Positions 6,966 through 16,933 are shown, counted from the stretch's first letter. The stretch is 64,000 nt of DNA from Mycobacterium sherrisii (GCF_002102355.1 NZ_LQPT01000070.1:62001-126000), one strand, 5' to 3'. Notes: generated by a model not told the origin, from the sequence alone. A program made the numbers and translations.

Positions 6966-8471
6966 ATGACCGAGGGTGAGCCCGTTGCCCCGATCGGGAC
7001 GCAAATTTCGGCGCTGGCCGCGCTCGCGCCGGACGAGCCCGCCGTCACCTGCGACGGCCTGACCCTCACGCGCGCCGAACTCGACGCCTCAACCAACCGG
7101 CTGGCCCGCGCCTACGCCGAGCGCGGGGTGGGCGTCGGCGACTACGTGACGATTGTGCTGCCCAACTCCGTCGAGTGGATCCAGGCCGTCGTGGCGTGCT
7201 GGAAACTCGGCGCCGTACCCCAGCCGCTGTCCGCGCGGTTACCGGCCGCCGAGTTGGCGGGCCTGCTTCAGCTGCGACCGCCGGCCTTGCTGGTGGGTCG
7301 GGAGCATCCCGACTTATCCTGCGTTCCAACGGGTTTCACACCCGATCCGGCGCTGTCCGACGCCGCGTTGCCGGAGGCGGTGTCGCCGGTGTGGAAAGCG
7401 ATGGGCTCGGGCGGCAGCACGGGGCGGCCCAAACTCATCGAGTCCGGCGGCCCACACTTTGGAAGCCGGATACCGCCGGCCATCGGCTATCCGCTGGGAG
7501 CTCAGGAGGGTGACGTCACCCTGGTGCCCGTGCCGCTGTCGCACAACACCGGGTTCACCGCTGCCACCATCGCGCTGCTGATGCGCCATCACCTGGTGCT
7601 GATGAGCCGGTTCGATCCGCACCGGTTCCTGCAACTGGTCACCGACCACCGGGTGACGTTCCTGACGGTGGTGCCGACGATCATGCAGCGGACGCTGCCC
7701 GTCTATCACGCCAACCCGACGGCCTACGACCTCTCGTCGATTCGGCGGTTCTGGCATCTGGCCGCGCCGTGCCCGCCCACCATCAAGCAGGCCTGGATCG
7801 ACCTGCTGGGCCCGGAAAAAGTATGGGAACTCTACGGCGGCACCGAATTACAGGCGCTGACGTTCATCTCCGGTGATCAGTGGCTGACCCACCGCGGTTC
7901 GGTGGGCGTGGTCGTCGCCGGTGAGATGAAGGTGCTCGACGACGACGGCAACCCGTGTCCGCCGGGCGTGATCGGCGAGATCTACATGCGTCCCAGCCCC
8001 GGCAGCGCGCCGACCTACCGCTACGTCGGCGCCACGGCCAAGACCCGCGACGGCTGGGACTCGCTGGGCGATCTGGGCTATTTCGACGACGACGGCTTCT
8101 TGTATCTGTCGGACCGGCGGGTCGACATGTTCACCGTCGGGGGCCGCAACGTGTATCCCGCGGAAATCGAGAACGCGCTGTCGGCGCATCCGGATGTGCT
8201 GTCCTGCTTGGTCGTCGGGGTTCCCGACCCGAACGGCGGCGACCTGGGCCAGGTGCCCTACGCCCTGGTGCAGACGAGCGAAAACTCCACCCTGGACGGC
8301 GCGGGGGTGCAGGAGTTTCTGCGCGAGCACCTCGCGGGGTACAAGGTGCCGCCCACCCCGGACTTCGTCGAATTCGTCGACACGCCACTGCGCGACGACG
8401 CCGGCAAAGCCCGGCGCTCGGCGGTGCGGGCCGAGATCATCGCGCGGCTGTCGACTGCCGAGGCGAGCTGA
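6966..8471 (+). CDS. AMP-forming acyl-CoA ligase (ANL superfamily)
   Basis: A 501-residue adenylate-forming enzyme. The phosphate-binding loop MGSGGSTGRPKLIES is near residue 155, the adenine motif appears as WELYGGTEL, the ribose-binding Asp is in DSLGDLGYFDDDGFLYLSDR and the hinge/C-terminal lysine region ends the protein. Such enzymes activate a carboxylic acid with ATP and transfer it to CoA. The loop and the GGTE block are closer to bile-acid/crotonobetaine-type CoA ligases than to long-chain FadDs, so a cyclic or short acid is possible. The gene begins on the base after the php stop, which indicates translational coupling. The physiological acid is unknown. Confidence 0.82.
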   Translation: MTEGEPVAPIGTQISALAALAPDEPAVTCDGLTLTRAELDASTNRLARAYAERGVGVGDYVTIVLPNSVEWIQAVVACWKLGAVPQPLSARLPAAELAGLLQLRPPALLVGREHPDLSCVPTGFTPDPALSDAALPEAVSPVWKAMGSGGSTGRPKLIESGGPHFGSRIPPAIGYPLGAQEGDVTLVPVPLSHNTGFTAATIALLMRHHLVLMSRFDPHRFLQLVTDHRVTFLTVVPTIMQRTLPVYHANPTAYDLSSIRRFWHLAAPCPPTIKQAWIDLLGPEKVWELYGGTELQALTFISGDQWLTHRGSVGVVVAGEMKVLDDDGNPCPPGVIGEIYMRPSPGSAPTYRYVGATAKTRDGWDSLGDLGYFDDDGFLYLSDRRVDMFTVGGRNVYPAEIENALSAHPDVLSCLVVGVPDPNGGDLGQVPYALVQTSENSTLDGAGVQEFLREHLAGYKVPPTPDFVEFVDTPLRDDAGKARRSAVRAEIIARLSTAEAS

Positions 8472-8548
8472 CCCGCACCGGTCGACGGCACACCAAGGAT
8501 CCTCCAAGGCACCCGTCGCACCATCGGGTCGATTGATGGAGAGGGACC

Positions 8549-9028
8549 ATGAAGATCGAGCCATTGAGCAGCGAGCTGATCGAGCGATATCTGCGGTCGC
8601 GCCGGTTGCGGTTTTTCCGCAGCGACGACGGGCAGGAGTTTCTGCTGGTGCTGTCCAACGTCGAGCGGGGCAAGCTGCATGTGGTTCTGCGGATCAACGG
8701 TGTGCGGCCCGACATTTTGGAGATCACGGTCAGCCCGGCCGGCTACTACCACGCCGGAGAGCGCGCGCGGCTGATGGAACTGGTCAACGACTGGAACCGG
8801 GACAACCACTGGCCCAAGGCTTTTGTGCGTGAGACCGCGCAACCTAGCCACGTCAGCGTGGTCGGCGAGAGCGCCTACCTGCTCACCGACGGGATCCACC
8901 TCGCAGCGCTCGGCAACTTCGTCAAGTCCGCCGTCGAGTACGGAACCGATCTGTTCGCCAAGATCGAGCAAGCCATCGCCCTGCCCTCGGCGCAGGCGCT
9001 GGAGCAGTGGATGGACCGCACCGGTTAG
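8549..9028 (+). CDS. YbjN-domain protein
   Basis: A 159-residue soluble protein resembling the YbjN / type III secretion chaperone-like fold: a short helical N-terminus, a beta-rich middle with FRSDDGQEFLLVLSN, and a helical end. These small actinobacterial proteins have no established biochemical role. It starts at an ATG behind GGAGAGGGACC. Its stop overlaps the convergent acyltransferase gene by 4 bp. There is no signal peptide or membrane segment. Confidence 0.65.
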   Translation: MKIEPLSSELIERYLRSRRLRFFRSDDGQEFLLVLSNVERGKLHVVLRINGVRPDILEITVSPAGYYHAGERARLMELVNDWNRDNHWPKAFVRETAQPSHVSVVGESAYLLTDGIHLAALGNFVKSAVEYGTDLFAKIEQAIALPSAQALEQWMDRTG

Positions 9029-10197
9029 GGCGCGATCGCGTCGGCCTCGGCGTCGAGCACTGCAGCGCTGACGGCCGGCCGCTCGAGGTGTTCCCACCGC
9101 CGCAATGCCTGCCGGCACGGCGCCTCGACGAGCGCGTAGCTCACCGCCGCGATCGCGAACCCGAAGACGAGCGTCAGCACCAGTACCGTCGGCATGTTGC
9201 CAGTGAACGGGAAGGTTCCGATGACCGGGAACACCATGGCCAGCGCGGCCAGGTGCCAAATGAACAGGCCGTAGGACCAGCGGCCGAGCGTCACCAGCCC
9301 GACGTTGCCCAACACCCGGTGACCGGTGTCGGGGCGGTCCAGCACCAACGGCGCGACCAACGCGAACGCGACCAGCGCGCCCATCGACGTCTTGACCGCG
9401 AACTGCGCCGCGCTGCCCTGCGCCAGTCCCTCCGGGCCCGCCAGCGGGGAGGCCGCCACCGCGAAGCCCAGCAGCGCGATGCCGGCCATCAGCCACCGCC
9501 GCCGCGCCAGCCGATGGGCCGCCCCGACGGGGGCGTGCACCCATTCGGCGAGCAGCATCCCCGCGGCGAACCAGGAGAAAAACGCCGGCGGCCAATTCAG
9601 CGGGTTGCCGGACGCCGATTGCCCGGTGAACAACGGCAGCCAGGCCCACCCCCAGCTGAGCACGGCCAGCGCGGCGATCACCGGCACCCGCCCGCGCACC
9701 GGCAAGCGCCGAGCCAGTAGCGCGAGGATCGGCAGCGCCAGATAGAAAGTGACCTCGACCGACAGGCTCCACATCTGGGTCAGGCCGCCGGTCAGAGTCA
9801 GCGGCACATAGATCTGGGTGAGGGTCAGGTTTGCCAGCCACACCGTCGGGCTGGCGTGATCCGCGTCGGGCAGCAGGGTGAGGATCACGACCACCGCCAC
9901 CAAATAGGCCGGCATGATGCGCACCACCCGCGACCGCAAGTAGTGACCGGTCGGCGGGGGTGGCGTCAGGCCCCGCGCGGCGCCGGCGTGGCCCCGCCAC
10001 AGCAGGAATCCGGACAGCGCGAAAAACACCGCCACGGCGAGGTCGAAGCGGCCGAACACCCTGCCGTCGACGCCGCTGGAATGCCCGGTCTGAAAGGCCA
10101 CATGCGTGACGACCACGCCCATGGCCGCGCACGCACGCATACCCTCGACGGCAGGGAGGAAGCTGCGGGTTCCGCCCACCTGCTGGCCCTCGGTCAC
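9025..10197 (-). CDS. Acyltransferase 3 family membrane protein (Rv0228-like)
   Basis: The 390-residue protein has about ten membrane segments and the acyltransferase-3 hallmarks: a membrane-proximal His in VVVTHVAFQTG, FFALSGFLLWRG, and the Arg-rich loop LRSRVVRIMPAYLVAV. This family O-acetylates or O-acylates cell-surface glycans and lipids. It corresponds in position and type to Rv0228. The GTG at 10197 is used. It is divergent from the DUF3068 gene at 10293, with about 95 bp for both promoters. The acceptor is unknown but probably an envelope sugar. Confidence 0.85.
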   Translation of the reverse strand: MTEGQQVGGTRSFLPAVEGMRACAAMGVVVTHVAFQTGHSSGVDGRVFGRFDLAVAVFFALSGFLLWRGHAGAARGLTPPPPTGHYLRSRVVRIMPAYLVAVVVILTLLPDADHASPTVWLANLTLTQIYVPLTLTGGLTQMWSLSVEVTFYLALPILALLARRLPVRGRVPVIAALAVLSWGWAWLPLFTGQSASGNPLNWPPAFFSWFAAGMLLAEWVHAPVGAAHRLARRRWLMAGIALLGFAVAASPLAGPEGLAQGSAAQFAVKTSMGALVAFALVAPLVLDRPDTGHRVLGNVGLVTLGRWSYGLFIWHLAALAMVFPVIGTFPFTGNMPTVLVLTLVFGFAIAAVSYALVEAPCRQALRRWEHLERPAVSAAVLDAEADAIAP

Positions 10198-10292
10198 GAT
10201 CCCAGTCTGCCTGCGCTGTCTTGCCGGCCGAAATGGGTAGTGCTGTTAGGGTCAAACGGGTTTGCCTAGAGCACTTAGGAGGGCACGGCAAC

Positions 10293-11561
10293 GTGAACCG
10301 AGCGGTTATGTTGCGGTTCGCCGCATGCGGAATCATCGGACTCGGTGCCGCCCTGCTGATCGCCGCGCTGTTGTTGTCGACCTACACGACCAGCCGCATC
10401 GCAAAGATCCCGCTGAACATCGACGCCACGCTGGTCAGCGACGGCGCCGGAACCGCAATCGACATGGCGTCGCTGTCGGGTGACCACGTCGTCGTCAACC
10501 AAAACGTGCCGCTGGTCTCCCAGCAGCAGGTCAGCGTCGAGTCGCCGGCCAACGCCGACGTCGTCACGCTGCAGGTCGGCAGCACGCTGCGCCGCACCGA
10601 TAAGCAAAAGGACACCGGGCTGCTGCTGGCGTTAGTCGACACCGTCACCCTCAACCGCAAGACCGCGCTGGCCGTCTCCGACGACACCCATACGGGCGGC
10701 GCCGTACAGAAGCCACGCACGATGAACGACGAGAACCCGCCCACCTCGATCCCGGTGCGCCACGACGGCCTGTCCTACCGGTTCCCGTTCCACACCGAGA
10801 AAAAGACCTATCCGTACTTCGACGCCGTTGCGCAGAAGACCTACGACGTCAACTTCGACGACGAAGAGGACGTCAACGGCCTGACCACCTACAAGTTCAC
10901 GCAGAACATCGGCTACGGCGCCGACGGCAAGCTGGTGGCGCCGGTGAAATACCCGTCGCTGTACGCCGGCGACGAAGACGGCAAGGTGACCACCTCCGCG
11001 GCGATGTGGGGCATCCAGGGCGGCGATCCGGCCGAGCAGATCACCATGACCCGCTACTACGCGGCGCAACGGACGTTCTGGGTGGACCCGGTCTCGGGCA
11101 CCATCGTCAAGCAGACCGAGCACGCCAACCACTACTACGCCCGGGACCCGCTCAAGCCCGAGGTGACGCTGACCGATTACAAGGTCACGTCCAACGAGGA
11201 CACCGTCGAATCTCAGGTCAACGCTGCCCGCGATGAGCGCGATCGGCTCGCGCTGTGGTCACGGGTCCTGCCGATCACCTTCACCGCGGTCGGCCTGATC
11301 GCGCTGATCGGCGGCGCCGTGCTGGCGTCGTTCAGCCTGCGCACCGAGAGCGCGCTGACCGATCCGGGCCTGGACCGCGGCGACGAAGAGTTCTTCGGCC
11401 GCAGCGGCCTCGAGGAACGGGTGCCCGGCGCCGAGGCGGAGACCGAGAAGCTGCCGACCCAACGCTCGGAATCGCGTGACGATCCGCCCGGCCCCGAGCC
11501 GCTGCCCGGCGAGCCGCCCGAGCCGACCCCGCCCGAAGCCGGCCCACCCGATCGGGACTAG
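10293..11561 (+). CDS. DUF3068 (PorA-family-like) membrane protein, Rv0227c homologue
   Basis: The 422-residue protein has one N-terminal membrane segment (about residues 6-27), a large extracytoplasmic domain and a second membrane segment around 325-350, then a Pro/Glu-rich cytoplasmic tail. The fold belongs to DUF3068, and the length fits Rv0227c (421 aa). The GTG at 10293 is chosen because TTAGGAGGG lies upstream; a longer in-frame start at 10221 would precede the ribosome-binding site. It starts an envelope-linked cluster with the next membrane gene 18 bp downstream. Its molecular role is not established. Confidence 0.82.
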   Translation: MNRAVMLRFAACGIIGLGAALLIAALLLSTYTTSRIAKIPLNIDATLVSDGAGTAIDMASLSGDHVVVNQNVPLVSQQQVSVESPANADVVTLQVGSTLRRTDKQKDTGLLLALVDTVTLNRKTALAVSDDTHTGGAVQKPRTMNDENPPTSIPVRHDGLSYRFPFHTEKKTYPYFDAVAQKTYDVNFDDEEDVNGLTTYKFTQNIGYGADGKLVAPVKYPSLYAGDEDGKVTTSAAMWGIQGGDPAEQITMTRYYAAQRTFWVDPVSGTIVKQTEHANHYYARDPLKPEVTLTDYKVTSNEDTVESQVNAARDERDRLALWSRVLPITFTAVGLIALIGGAVLASFSLRTESALTDPGLDRGDEEFFGRSGLEERVPGAEAETEKLPTQRSESRDDPPGPEPLPGEPPEPTPPEAGPPDRD

Positions 11562-11579
11562 CCCGCGGTCGGGCCGACG

Positions 11580-13355
11580 GTGACCGCACCACAGCGCCGG
11601 GCGGCGTCGTGGGCGCTCCCCGCCTACGCGCTGCTGCTGAGCTTGCTGGTGACCGGTCCGCTGCTGCGCCCGGGATACCTGTTGTTGCGCGACGCGGTGT
11701 CGACGCCACGCTCCTACCTATCGGACACCGCTCTGGGCTTGACGGCCCCGCCGCGGGCGACGCCGCAGGATTTCGCGGTGGCCCTGGCCTCACAGCTGAT
11801 CGACGGCGGTGTGGTGGTCAAAGCGCTGCTGGTCCTGGGATTGTGGCTGGCGGGTTGGGGGGCGGCGCGGCTCGTCGCGACCGCCCTGCCGGGTGCGGGC
11901 CTGTCGGGTCAGTTCGTCGCGGCGACCCTGGCGATTTGGAATCCCTATGTGGCCGAACGGCTTTTGCAGGGGCACTGGAGCTTGCTGGTCGGCTACGGCT
12001 GTCTGCCCTGGGTTGCGACGGCGGTGCTGCGGCTGCGCTCGCAGTCCACCGGGTGGTTCGCGTTGGCGTTCTGGATCGCCCTGGCCGGGCTGACGCCGAC
12101 CGGGCTGATGCTCGCCGCGACCGTGGGCCTGGTCTGCGCGGTGGGCCCGGGCGTTGGCCGGCGGTGGCTGTGTGTCGCGGCGGTCCTGGGCGCCGCGCTG
12201 GCGGCGGCGCTGCCATGGCTGGTGGCGGCGTCCGATGCGTCCTTGGCCGCCCCGGACGCGGCGGTCGGGGTGGTCGCGTTCGCGCCGCGCGCCGAGCCCG
12301 GGCTGGGCACCTTGGGCAGTCTGGCCGGCCTGGGTGGGATTTGGAACAGCGAAGCCGTGCCGAGCTCGCGGGCCACGCTGTTCGCCGCGGTGTCGACGCT
12401 GGTGCTGCTCAGCGTGGTGGCGGCCGGGCTGCCGACCGTGCTTCGGCACCGGACCGTCGTACCCCTGCTCGGGCTCGCGACGGCCGCGGTGCTGCTTCCG
12501 GCCGCGCTGGCGACCGGTCCCGGACTGCACCTGCTGGCCTCGGTCGTCGATGCCGTGCCGGGCCTGGGCGTGCTGCGCGACGGGCAGAAGTGGGTGGCGC
12601 TGGCGATGCCGGGATACGCGCTGGCCGGGGCGGGGGCGGTCGTGACGGTGCGCCGGTGGCTGTCCGCCCCGGCCGACATCGCCGCGGCACTGACCGCCTG
12701 CCTCGCGCTGATCGCGGTGCTGCCCGATGCGGCCTGGGGTGTGGGCGGCAAGGTGGCGGCGGTGCACTACCCGCCCGGCTGGGCGGCGGTGGCCGCCCGG
12801 ATCAACACCGCACCCGCGCCGGTCGCGGTGTTACCGGCCGGTTCGATGCGGCGGTTCGCGTGGTCCGGCCCGTTCCCGGTGCTCGATCCGCTGCCCCGCT
12901 GGGTGCGCGCCGAGGTGCTGTCCACCGGCGACTTGGCGATCTCGGGCCGGGTGGTGCCCGGCGAGGGCCACCGCGCCCGGGCGATACAGGAGCTGCTGCT
13001 GTCCGGGGTCGACGCGTCCGCACTGGTCCCGGCCGGGGTGGGCTGGCTGGTCGTCGAGGCGGACACGGCCGGGGATCTCGGAGCGGCGGCACACACGTTG
13101 AGCACGCTCACCCCGGTCTACCGCGACGAGCACATCACGCTGTACCGGGTCGGCGGCCCGGCCGCCGGGGTGGCGCCGGCCCGGCGGCAGACCGTCGTGA
13201 TCGCGCATCTGGTGTGGCTGGTGCTGCTGATCGGGGGTGCGGGCGGGGCGCTGGTCGCCGCGGTTCGGCGCCGACGGCACGGTGCGCCGAAGCCTCCCAC
13301 GGCGCGACACTTAGACCACGGCGACGACACGCCGGTAGACGTCGCAGAGGATTAA
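11580..13355 (+). CDS. Polytopic membrane protein, Rv0226c homologue
   Basis: A 591-residue protein with about a dozen hydrophobic segments, a periplasmic domain near residues 400-520 and a final membrane helix before a charged tail. Size and neighbours match Rv0226c (576 aa). The overall shape (repeated helices, then a soluble C-terminal part) resembles GT-C glycosyltransferases, but I cannot see a clear catalytic acidic motif in the first loop, so enzyme status is open. It begins with GTG 18 bases after the DUF3068 stop and is probably co-transcribed with it. The gene converges on the glycosyltransferase at 13397. Confidence 0.75.
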   Translation: MTAPQRRAASWALPAYALLLSLLVTGPLLRPGYLLLRDAVSTPRSYLSDTALGLTAPPRATPQDFAVALASQLIDGGVVVKALLVLGLWLAGWGAARLVATALPGAGLSGQFVAATLAIWNPYVAERLLQGHWSLLVGYGCLPWVATAVLRLRSQSTGWFALAFWIALAGLTPTGLMLAATVGLVCAVGPGVGRRWLCVAAVLGAALAAALPWLVAASDASLAAPDAAVGVVAFAPRAEPGLGTLGSLAGLGGIWNSEAVPSSRATLFAAVSTLVLLSVVAAGLPTVLRHRTVVPLLGLATAAVLLPAALATGPGLHLLASVVDAVPGLGVLRDGQKWVALAMPGYALAGAGAVVTVRRWLSAPADIAAALTACLALIAVLPDAAWGVGGKVAAVHYPPGWAAVAARINTAPAPVAVLPAGSMRRFAWSGPFPVLDPLPRWVRAEVLSTGDLAISGRVVPGEGHRARAIQELLLSGVDASALVPAGVGWLVVEADTAGDLGAAAHTLSTLTPVYRDEHITLYRVGGPAAGVAPARRQTVVIAHLVWLVLLIGGAGGALVAAVRRRRHGAPKPPTARHLDHGDDTPVDVAED

Positions 13356-13396
13356 ATTTCGCGGCCACGGGCGGGCCGGGGGGGCTAAGACGCGAC

Positions 13397-14551
13397 TTAG
13401 ATGACGCCGCTGACGAATTCGCCGGCCTTCACGGCTTGCAGCACGGCGCGCATCGACTCCGCGCTTTGTGTCCAGGAGAACTCGCCGCTGCGGGTCTGCG
13501 CCTTGGCGCCGAGCTGATCGCGCAGCACCGAGTCGCGCAGCAGTTCGTCGAGGCGGTCCACCAACTCGGCACGGTCGTCGACCAGGATTCCGGTGACACC
13601 GTCGACGATCGAGTCGGACAGGCCGCCCGAGGATCGGTAGCCGACAGTGGGCACCCGATGCTGCGCGGCCTCGACGACCGCCAATCCCCAACCCTCTTTG
13701 CGTGACGGCAGCACGTGCACCCACGCCCTGTGCAGCAGATGGTGTTTGGTCACATCGTCCACATGCCCGTGGAACGTCACGGCGTCGCAGATGCCCAGGC
13801 TGCCCGCGTGGTCGACGAGCCGTTGCCGCCACCAACCGTCGCCGACGATGTCCAGATGCAGGCCGGCGAACCGCGGCCGCAGCTCGGCGACCGTCTCCAG
13901 CGCGTCCTCGATCTGCTTGTGCGGCACCAGCCGCGAGAGCACCACCACCCGCGGCACCGACGAACCCGGGCCGGACAGCGAAACGGCCGGTGCCTGGTCA
14001 AGTCCGTTGCGCACCACCGCGATCCGCTCGGTGTCCACGCCGAGGGCAACCAAGTCGCGCGCCGACGGCAGCGACACGGTCAGGTACTGATTGCGACGGT
14101 GCAGCCGCGGCGACAGCCACGACTCGACGAACCAGCCCAGCCGGCCGAGTACCGGCCCGGCGACCGGCCACTGCTCGCGGTGACAATGGTGCACCAGCAC
14201 CACCACGCGCCGGCCGAACAGCAGGCGGGCGCAAAACGGCAGGCCGTTTTGCGCGTCCACCACCACGTCGGGGCGCACCGCGCGCAACGGCCCAAGCCCG
14301 AGCCGCGCGGCAGCCAATGCCAGCAGCGCCCATACATAGACCGAGTAGCGCCCACCCGCACGATGGATCTGCACGCCGTCGACGACTTCCCGGCGCGGCG
14401 AGCCCGGATAGCGGGCAGTGCGCAACGTGACGGCGACGCCCGAAGCGGCCAGTTGCGTGCCGATGCGCTGCAAGTACGTTTCGCTGCCACCGCCCTGCGG
14501 GTGGCCGGTGTCGCGCCAGCACAGCAGCAGTACCGAGCGCAGACCAGACAT
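13397..14551 (-). CDS. GT4-type glycosyltransferase, Rv0225 homologue
   Basis: With the ATG at 14551 the product is 384 residues, equal to Rv0225. It has the GT-B fold of group 1 glycosyltransferases: an N-terminal GGGSETYLQRIGTQLAASG segment (acceptor domain), then VVLSRLVPHKQIEDALE and the donor-binding GWGLAVVEAAQHRVPTVGY (the EX7E-type region). It transfers a nucleotide-activated sugar to an unknown acceptor at the cytoplasmic membrane. A longer frame to 14602 would overlap the divergent methyltransferase gene and is disfavoured. The neighbouring methyltransferase is conserved with it in mycobacteria, suggesting joint work on an envelope glycolipid or polysaccharide. Confidence 0.85.
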   Translation of the reverse strand: MSGLRSVLLLCWRDTGHPQGGGSETYLQRIGTQLAASGVAVTLRTARYPGSPRREVVDGVQIHRAGGRYSVYVWALLALAAARLGLGPLRAVRPDVVVDAQNGLPFCARLLFGRRVVVLVHHCHREQWPVAGPVLGRLGWFVESWLSPRLHRRNQYLTVSLPSARDLVALGVDTERIAVVRNGLDQAPAVSLSGPGSSVPRVVVLSRLVPHKQIEDALETVAELRPRFAGLHLDIVGDGWWRQRLVDHAGSLGICDAVTFHGHVDDVTKHHLLHRAWVHVLPSRKEGWGLAVVEAAQHRVPTVGYRSSGGLSDSIVDGVTGILVDDRAELVDRLDELLRDSVLRDQLGAKAQTRSGEFSWTQSAESMRAVLQAVKAGEFVSGVI

Positions 14552-14591
14552 CATCGTCAGCCTAGCCGTTGCCCGACGTAGGGTGTGGCCG

Positions 14592-15362
14592 GTGGCGGTC
14601 ACTGACGTGTTTGCGCGACGAGCGACGTTGTCGCGGTCGGTGCGGCTGTTATCGGAGTTCCGCTACGAGCAGGCGGACCCCGCCCGCTTCTACCGCATGC
14701 TGGCGGCCGACACCGTGGCGATGATCGGCGACCTGTGGCTGGCCGCCCACGGCGAACCACCCACCGGTCGGACCGTGCTCGACGTGGGTGGCGGGCCAGG
14801 CTATTTCGCCGAAGCATTCGCCGACGCCGGAGTTCGCTACCTCGCTGTCGAACCCGACCCAGACGAAATGCACGCCGCGGGGCCCGCGCTGGCTCCGACG
14901 ACGCGGACCCTTGTCCGCGCGTCGGGCATGGCGCTGCCGTTCGCCGACGACTCCGTCGACATCTGCCTGTCGTCCAACGTCGCCGAGCACGTTCCGCGGC
15001 CCTGGCAGCTCGGCGCCGAGATGCTGCGCGTCACCCGGCCGGGCGGGTTGGCGGTGCTGTCCTACACCGTGTGGCTGGGCCCGTTCGGCGGGCACGAGAT
15101 GGGCCTGACGCACTACCTGGGCGGCGCCCGCGCCGCGGCCCGCTACGCCCGAAAACACGGCCATCGCGCCAGAAACGACTACGGGTCGTCGTTGTTCGCG
15201 GTGTCGGCCGCGGACGGACTGAGTTGGGCCGCGCACACCGGCGCGCTGCGGGCCGCATTTCCGCGCTACCACCCGCGATGGGCCTGGTGGCTGACGTCGG
15301 TGCCGGTGCTGCGGGAGTTCCTGGTCAGCAATCTCGCGCTGGTGCTTTCGCCCGGAGAATGA
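14592..15362 (+). CDS. SAM-dependent methyltransferase, Rv0224c homologue
   Basis: A 256-residue class I methyltransferase with motif I VLDVGGGPGYFAEAF, an acidic beta-2 end (AVEPDPDEM) and the Methyltransf_11 signature MALPFADDSVDICLSSNVAEH. The sequence follows Rv0224c almost residue for residue as I recall it. The GTG at 14592 is chosen because the start VAVTDVFARRATL matches that protein; a longer frame from 14418 would run over the divergent glycosyltransferase. The acceptor is unknown; the neighbourhood points to the cell envelope. Confidence 0.87.
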   Translation: MAVTDVFARRATLSRSVRLLSEFRYEQADPARFYRMLAADTVAMIGDLWLAAHGEPPTGRTVLDVGGGPGYFAEAFADAGVRYLAVEPDPDEMHAAGPALAPTTRTLVRASGMALPFADDSVDICLSSNVAEHVPRPWQLGAEMLRVTRPGGLAVLSYTVWLGPFGGHEMGLTHYLGGARAAARYARKHGHRARNDYGSSLFAVSAADGLSWAAHTGALRAAFPRYHPRWAWWLTSVPVLREFLVSNLALVLSPGE

Positions 15363-15463
15363 AACATGTTCTCGTTTTGGTCTGCCTTGGGTAGGGTGGC
15401 GCCATGCCCGTCGGACGATAAGCAGGGCAGCTTGACTCGAATGGCTAAGAGGAGCGGCGCAAC

Positions 15464-16933
15464 ATGACCGACATCAAGACCGAATACGACAAGCTTTTCA
15501 TCGGCGGCAAGTGGACGGAGCCCTCGACTGCCGAGGTGATCGAGGTGCACTGTCCGGCCACCGGCGAGTACTTCGGCAAGGCGCCGCTGGCCGCGGCCGC
15601 CGACGTCGACGCGGCGGTGGCGGCGGCCCGCGCCGCCTTCGACAGCGGGCCGTGGCCGTCGACCCCGCCGAAGGAACGCGCGGCCGTGATCGCCAACGCG
15701 GTGAAGTTGATGGAGGAACGCAAGGAGCTGCTGAGTGCGCTGCTGGCCGGGGAGACGGGACAGCCGCCGACCACCATCGAGACCATGCACTGGATGGGGT
15801 CGATGGGCGCGATGAACTTCTTCGCCGGCCCGGCCGTCGACCAGGTCAAGTGGCGGGAGATCCGCAATGGCTCCTACGGCCAGACCATCGTCTACCGCGA
15901 ACCGATCGGCGTCGTCGGCGCGATCGTCGCCTGGAATGTGCCGTTGTTCCTGGCGGTCAACAAGCTGGGGCCCGCGCTGCTGGCCGGCTGCACGGTGGTG
16001 CTCAAGCCGGCTGCCGAAACCCCGTTGACGACAAACGCTTTGGCCGACATCTTCGCCGAGGCCGGCCTGCCCGAGGGCGTGCTGTCGGTGGTGCCCGGCG
16101 GTGTCGAGACCGGCCAAGCCCTGACATCGAATCCGGACGTCGACATGTTCACGTTCACCGGCAGTTCGGCCGTCGGCAAGGAGATCGGCCGGCGGGCCGC
16201 GGAGATGCTCAAGCCGTGCACGCTGGAGCTCGGCGGTAAGTCGGCGGCCATCCTTCTCGAGGACGTCGACCTCGCATCGGCGGTCCCGATGCTGGTGTTC
16301 TCCGGGATCATGAACACCGGGCAGGCGTGCGTGGGCCAGACCCGCATCCTGGCGCCGCGCTCGCGCTACGACGAAATCGTGGCCGCGGTCAGCGCCTTCG
16401 TGCAGGCCTTGCCCGTCGGGCCGCCGTCGGACCCGGCCGCCCAGATCGGCTCGCTGATCTCGGAGAAGCAGCGCGCCCGGGTGGAGGGCTACATCGCCAA
16501 GGGCGTCGAGGAGGGCGCCCGGCTGGTGTGCGGCGGTGGCCGCCCCGAGGGGTTGGAGAACGGTTTCTTCGTGCAGCCCACCGTATTCGCCGACGTCGAC
16601 AACAAGATGACGATCGCGCAGGAGGAGATCTTCGGCCCGGTGCTGAGCATCATCCCGTTCGACAGCGAAGAGGATGCGATCAAGATCGCCAACGATTCGG
16701 CGTACGGGCTGGCCGGCAGCGTGTGGACGTCCGACGTGCCCAGGGGCATCGAGATCGCGGAGAAGATTCGCACCGGGACCTACGCGATCAACTGGTACGC
16801 GTTCGACCCGTGCTGCCCGTTCGGCGGCTACAAGAACTCGGGCATCGGCCGGGAGAACGGTCCCGAAGGCGTCGAGCACTTCACCCAGCAGAAGAGTGTG
16901 CTGATGCCGATGGGCTACACCGTCGAGGGCTGA
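15464..16933 (+). CDS. Aldehyde dehydrogenase, Rv0223c homologue
   Basis: A 489-residue NAD(P)-dependent aldehyde dehydrogenase with all catalytic residues: N158 in VAWNVPLF, K181 in VVLKPAAETP, the general base E255 in LELGGKS and the nucleophile C289 in NTGQACVGQ. Length is standard. It oxidises an aldehyde to the acid using a pyridine nucleotide; specificity is not evident. The ATG follows AAGAGGAG. It is convergent with echA1. A 100-bp leader precedes it and contains an AACATGTT palindrome at its left edge. Confidence 0.92.
   Translation: MTDIKTEYDKLFIGGKWTEPSTAEVIEVHCPATGEYFGKAPLAAAADVDAAVAAARAAFDSGPWPSTPPKERAAVIANAVKLMEERKELLSALLAGETGQPPTTIETMHWMGSMGAMNFFAGPAVDQVKWREIRNGSYGQTIVYREPIGVVGAIVAWNVPLFLAVNKLGPALLAGCTVVLKPAAETPLTTNALADIFAEAGLPEGVLSVVPGGVETGQALTSNPDVDMFTFTGSSAVGKEIGRRAAEMLKPCTLELGGKSAAILLEDVDLASAVPMLVFSGIMNTGQACVGQTRILAPRSRYDEIVAAVSAFVQALPVGPPSDPAAQIGSLISEKQRARVEGYIAKGVEEGARLVCGGGRPEGLENGFFVQPTVFADVDNKMTIAQEEIFGPVLSIIPFDSEEDAIKIANDSAYGLAGSVWTSDVPRGIEIAEKIRTGTYAINWYAFDPCCPFGGYKNSGIGRENGPEGVEHFTQQKSVLMPMGYTVEG

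Noticed and set aside
8258-10336. 692-codon minus-strand frame
   Set aside because: Runs antisense to two plus-strand genes and out of frame with the acyltransferase; Arg/Gly/Pro-rich shadow of high GC codon bias.
11609-13705. 698-codon plus-strand frame overlapping the Rv0226c-like gene
   Set aside because: Alternative frame of the real membrane protein gene; low-complexity Arg/Gly/Ala composition.
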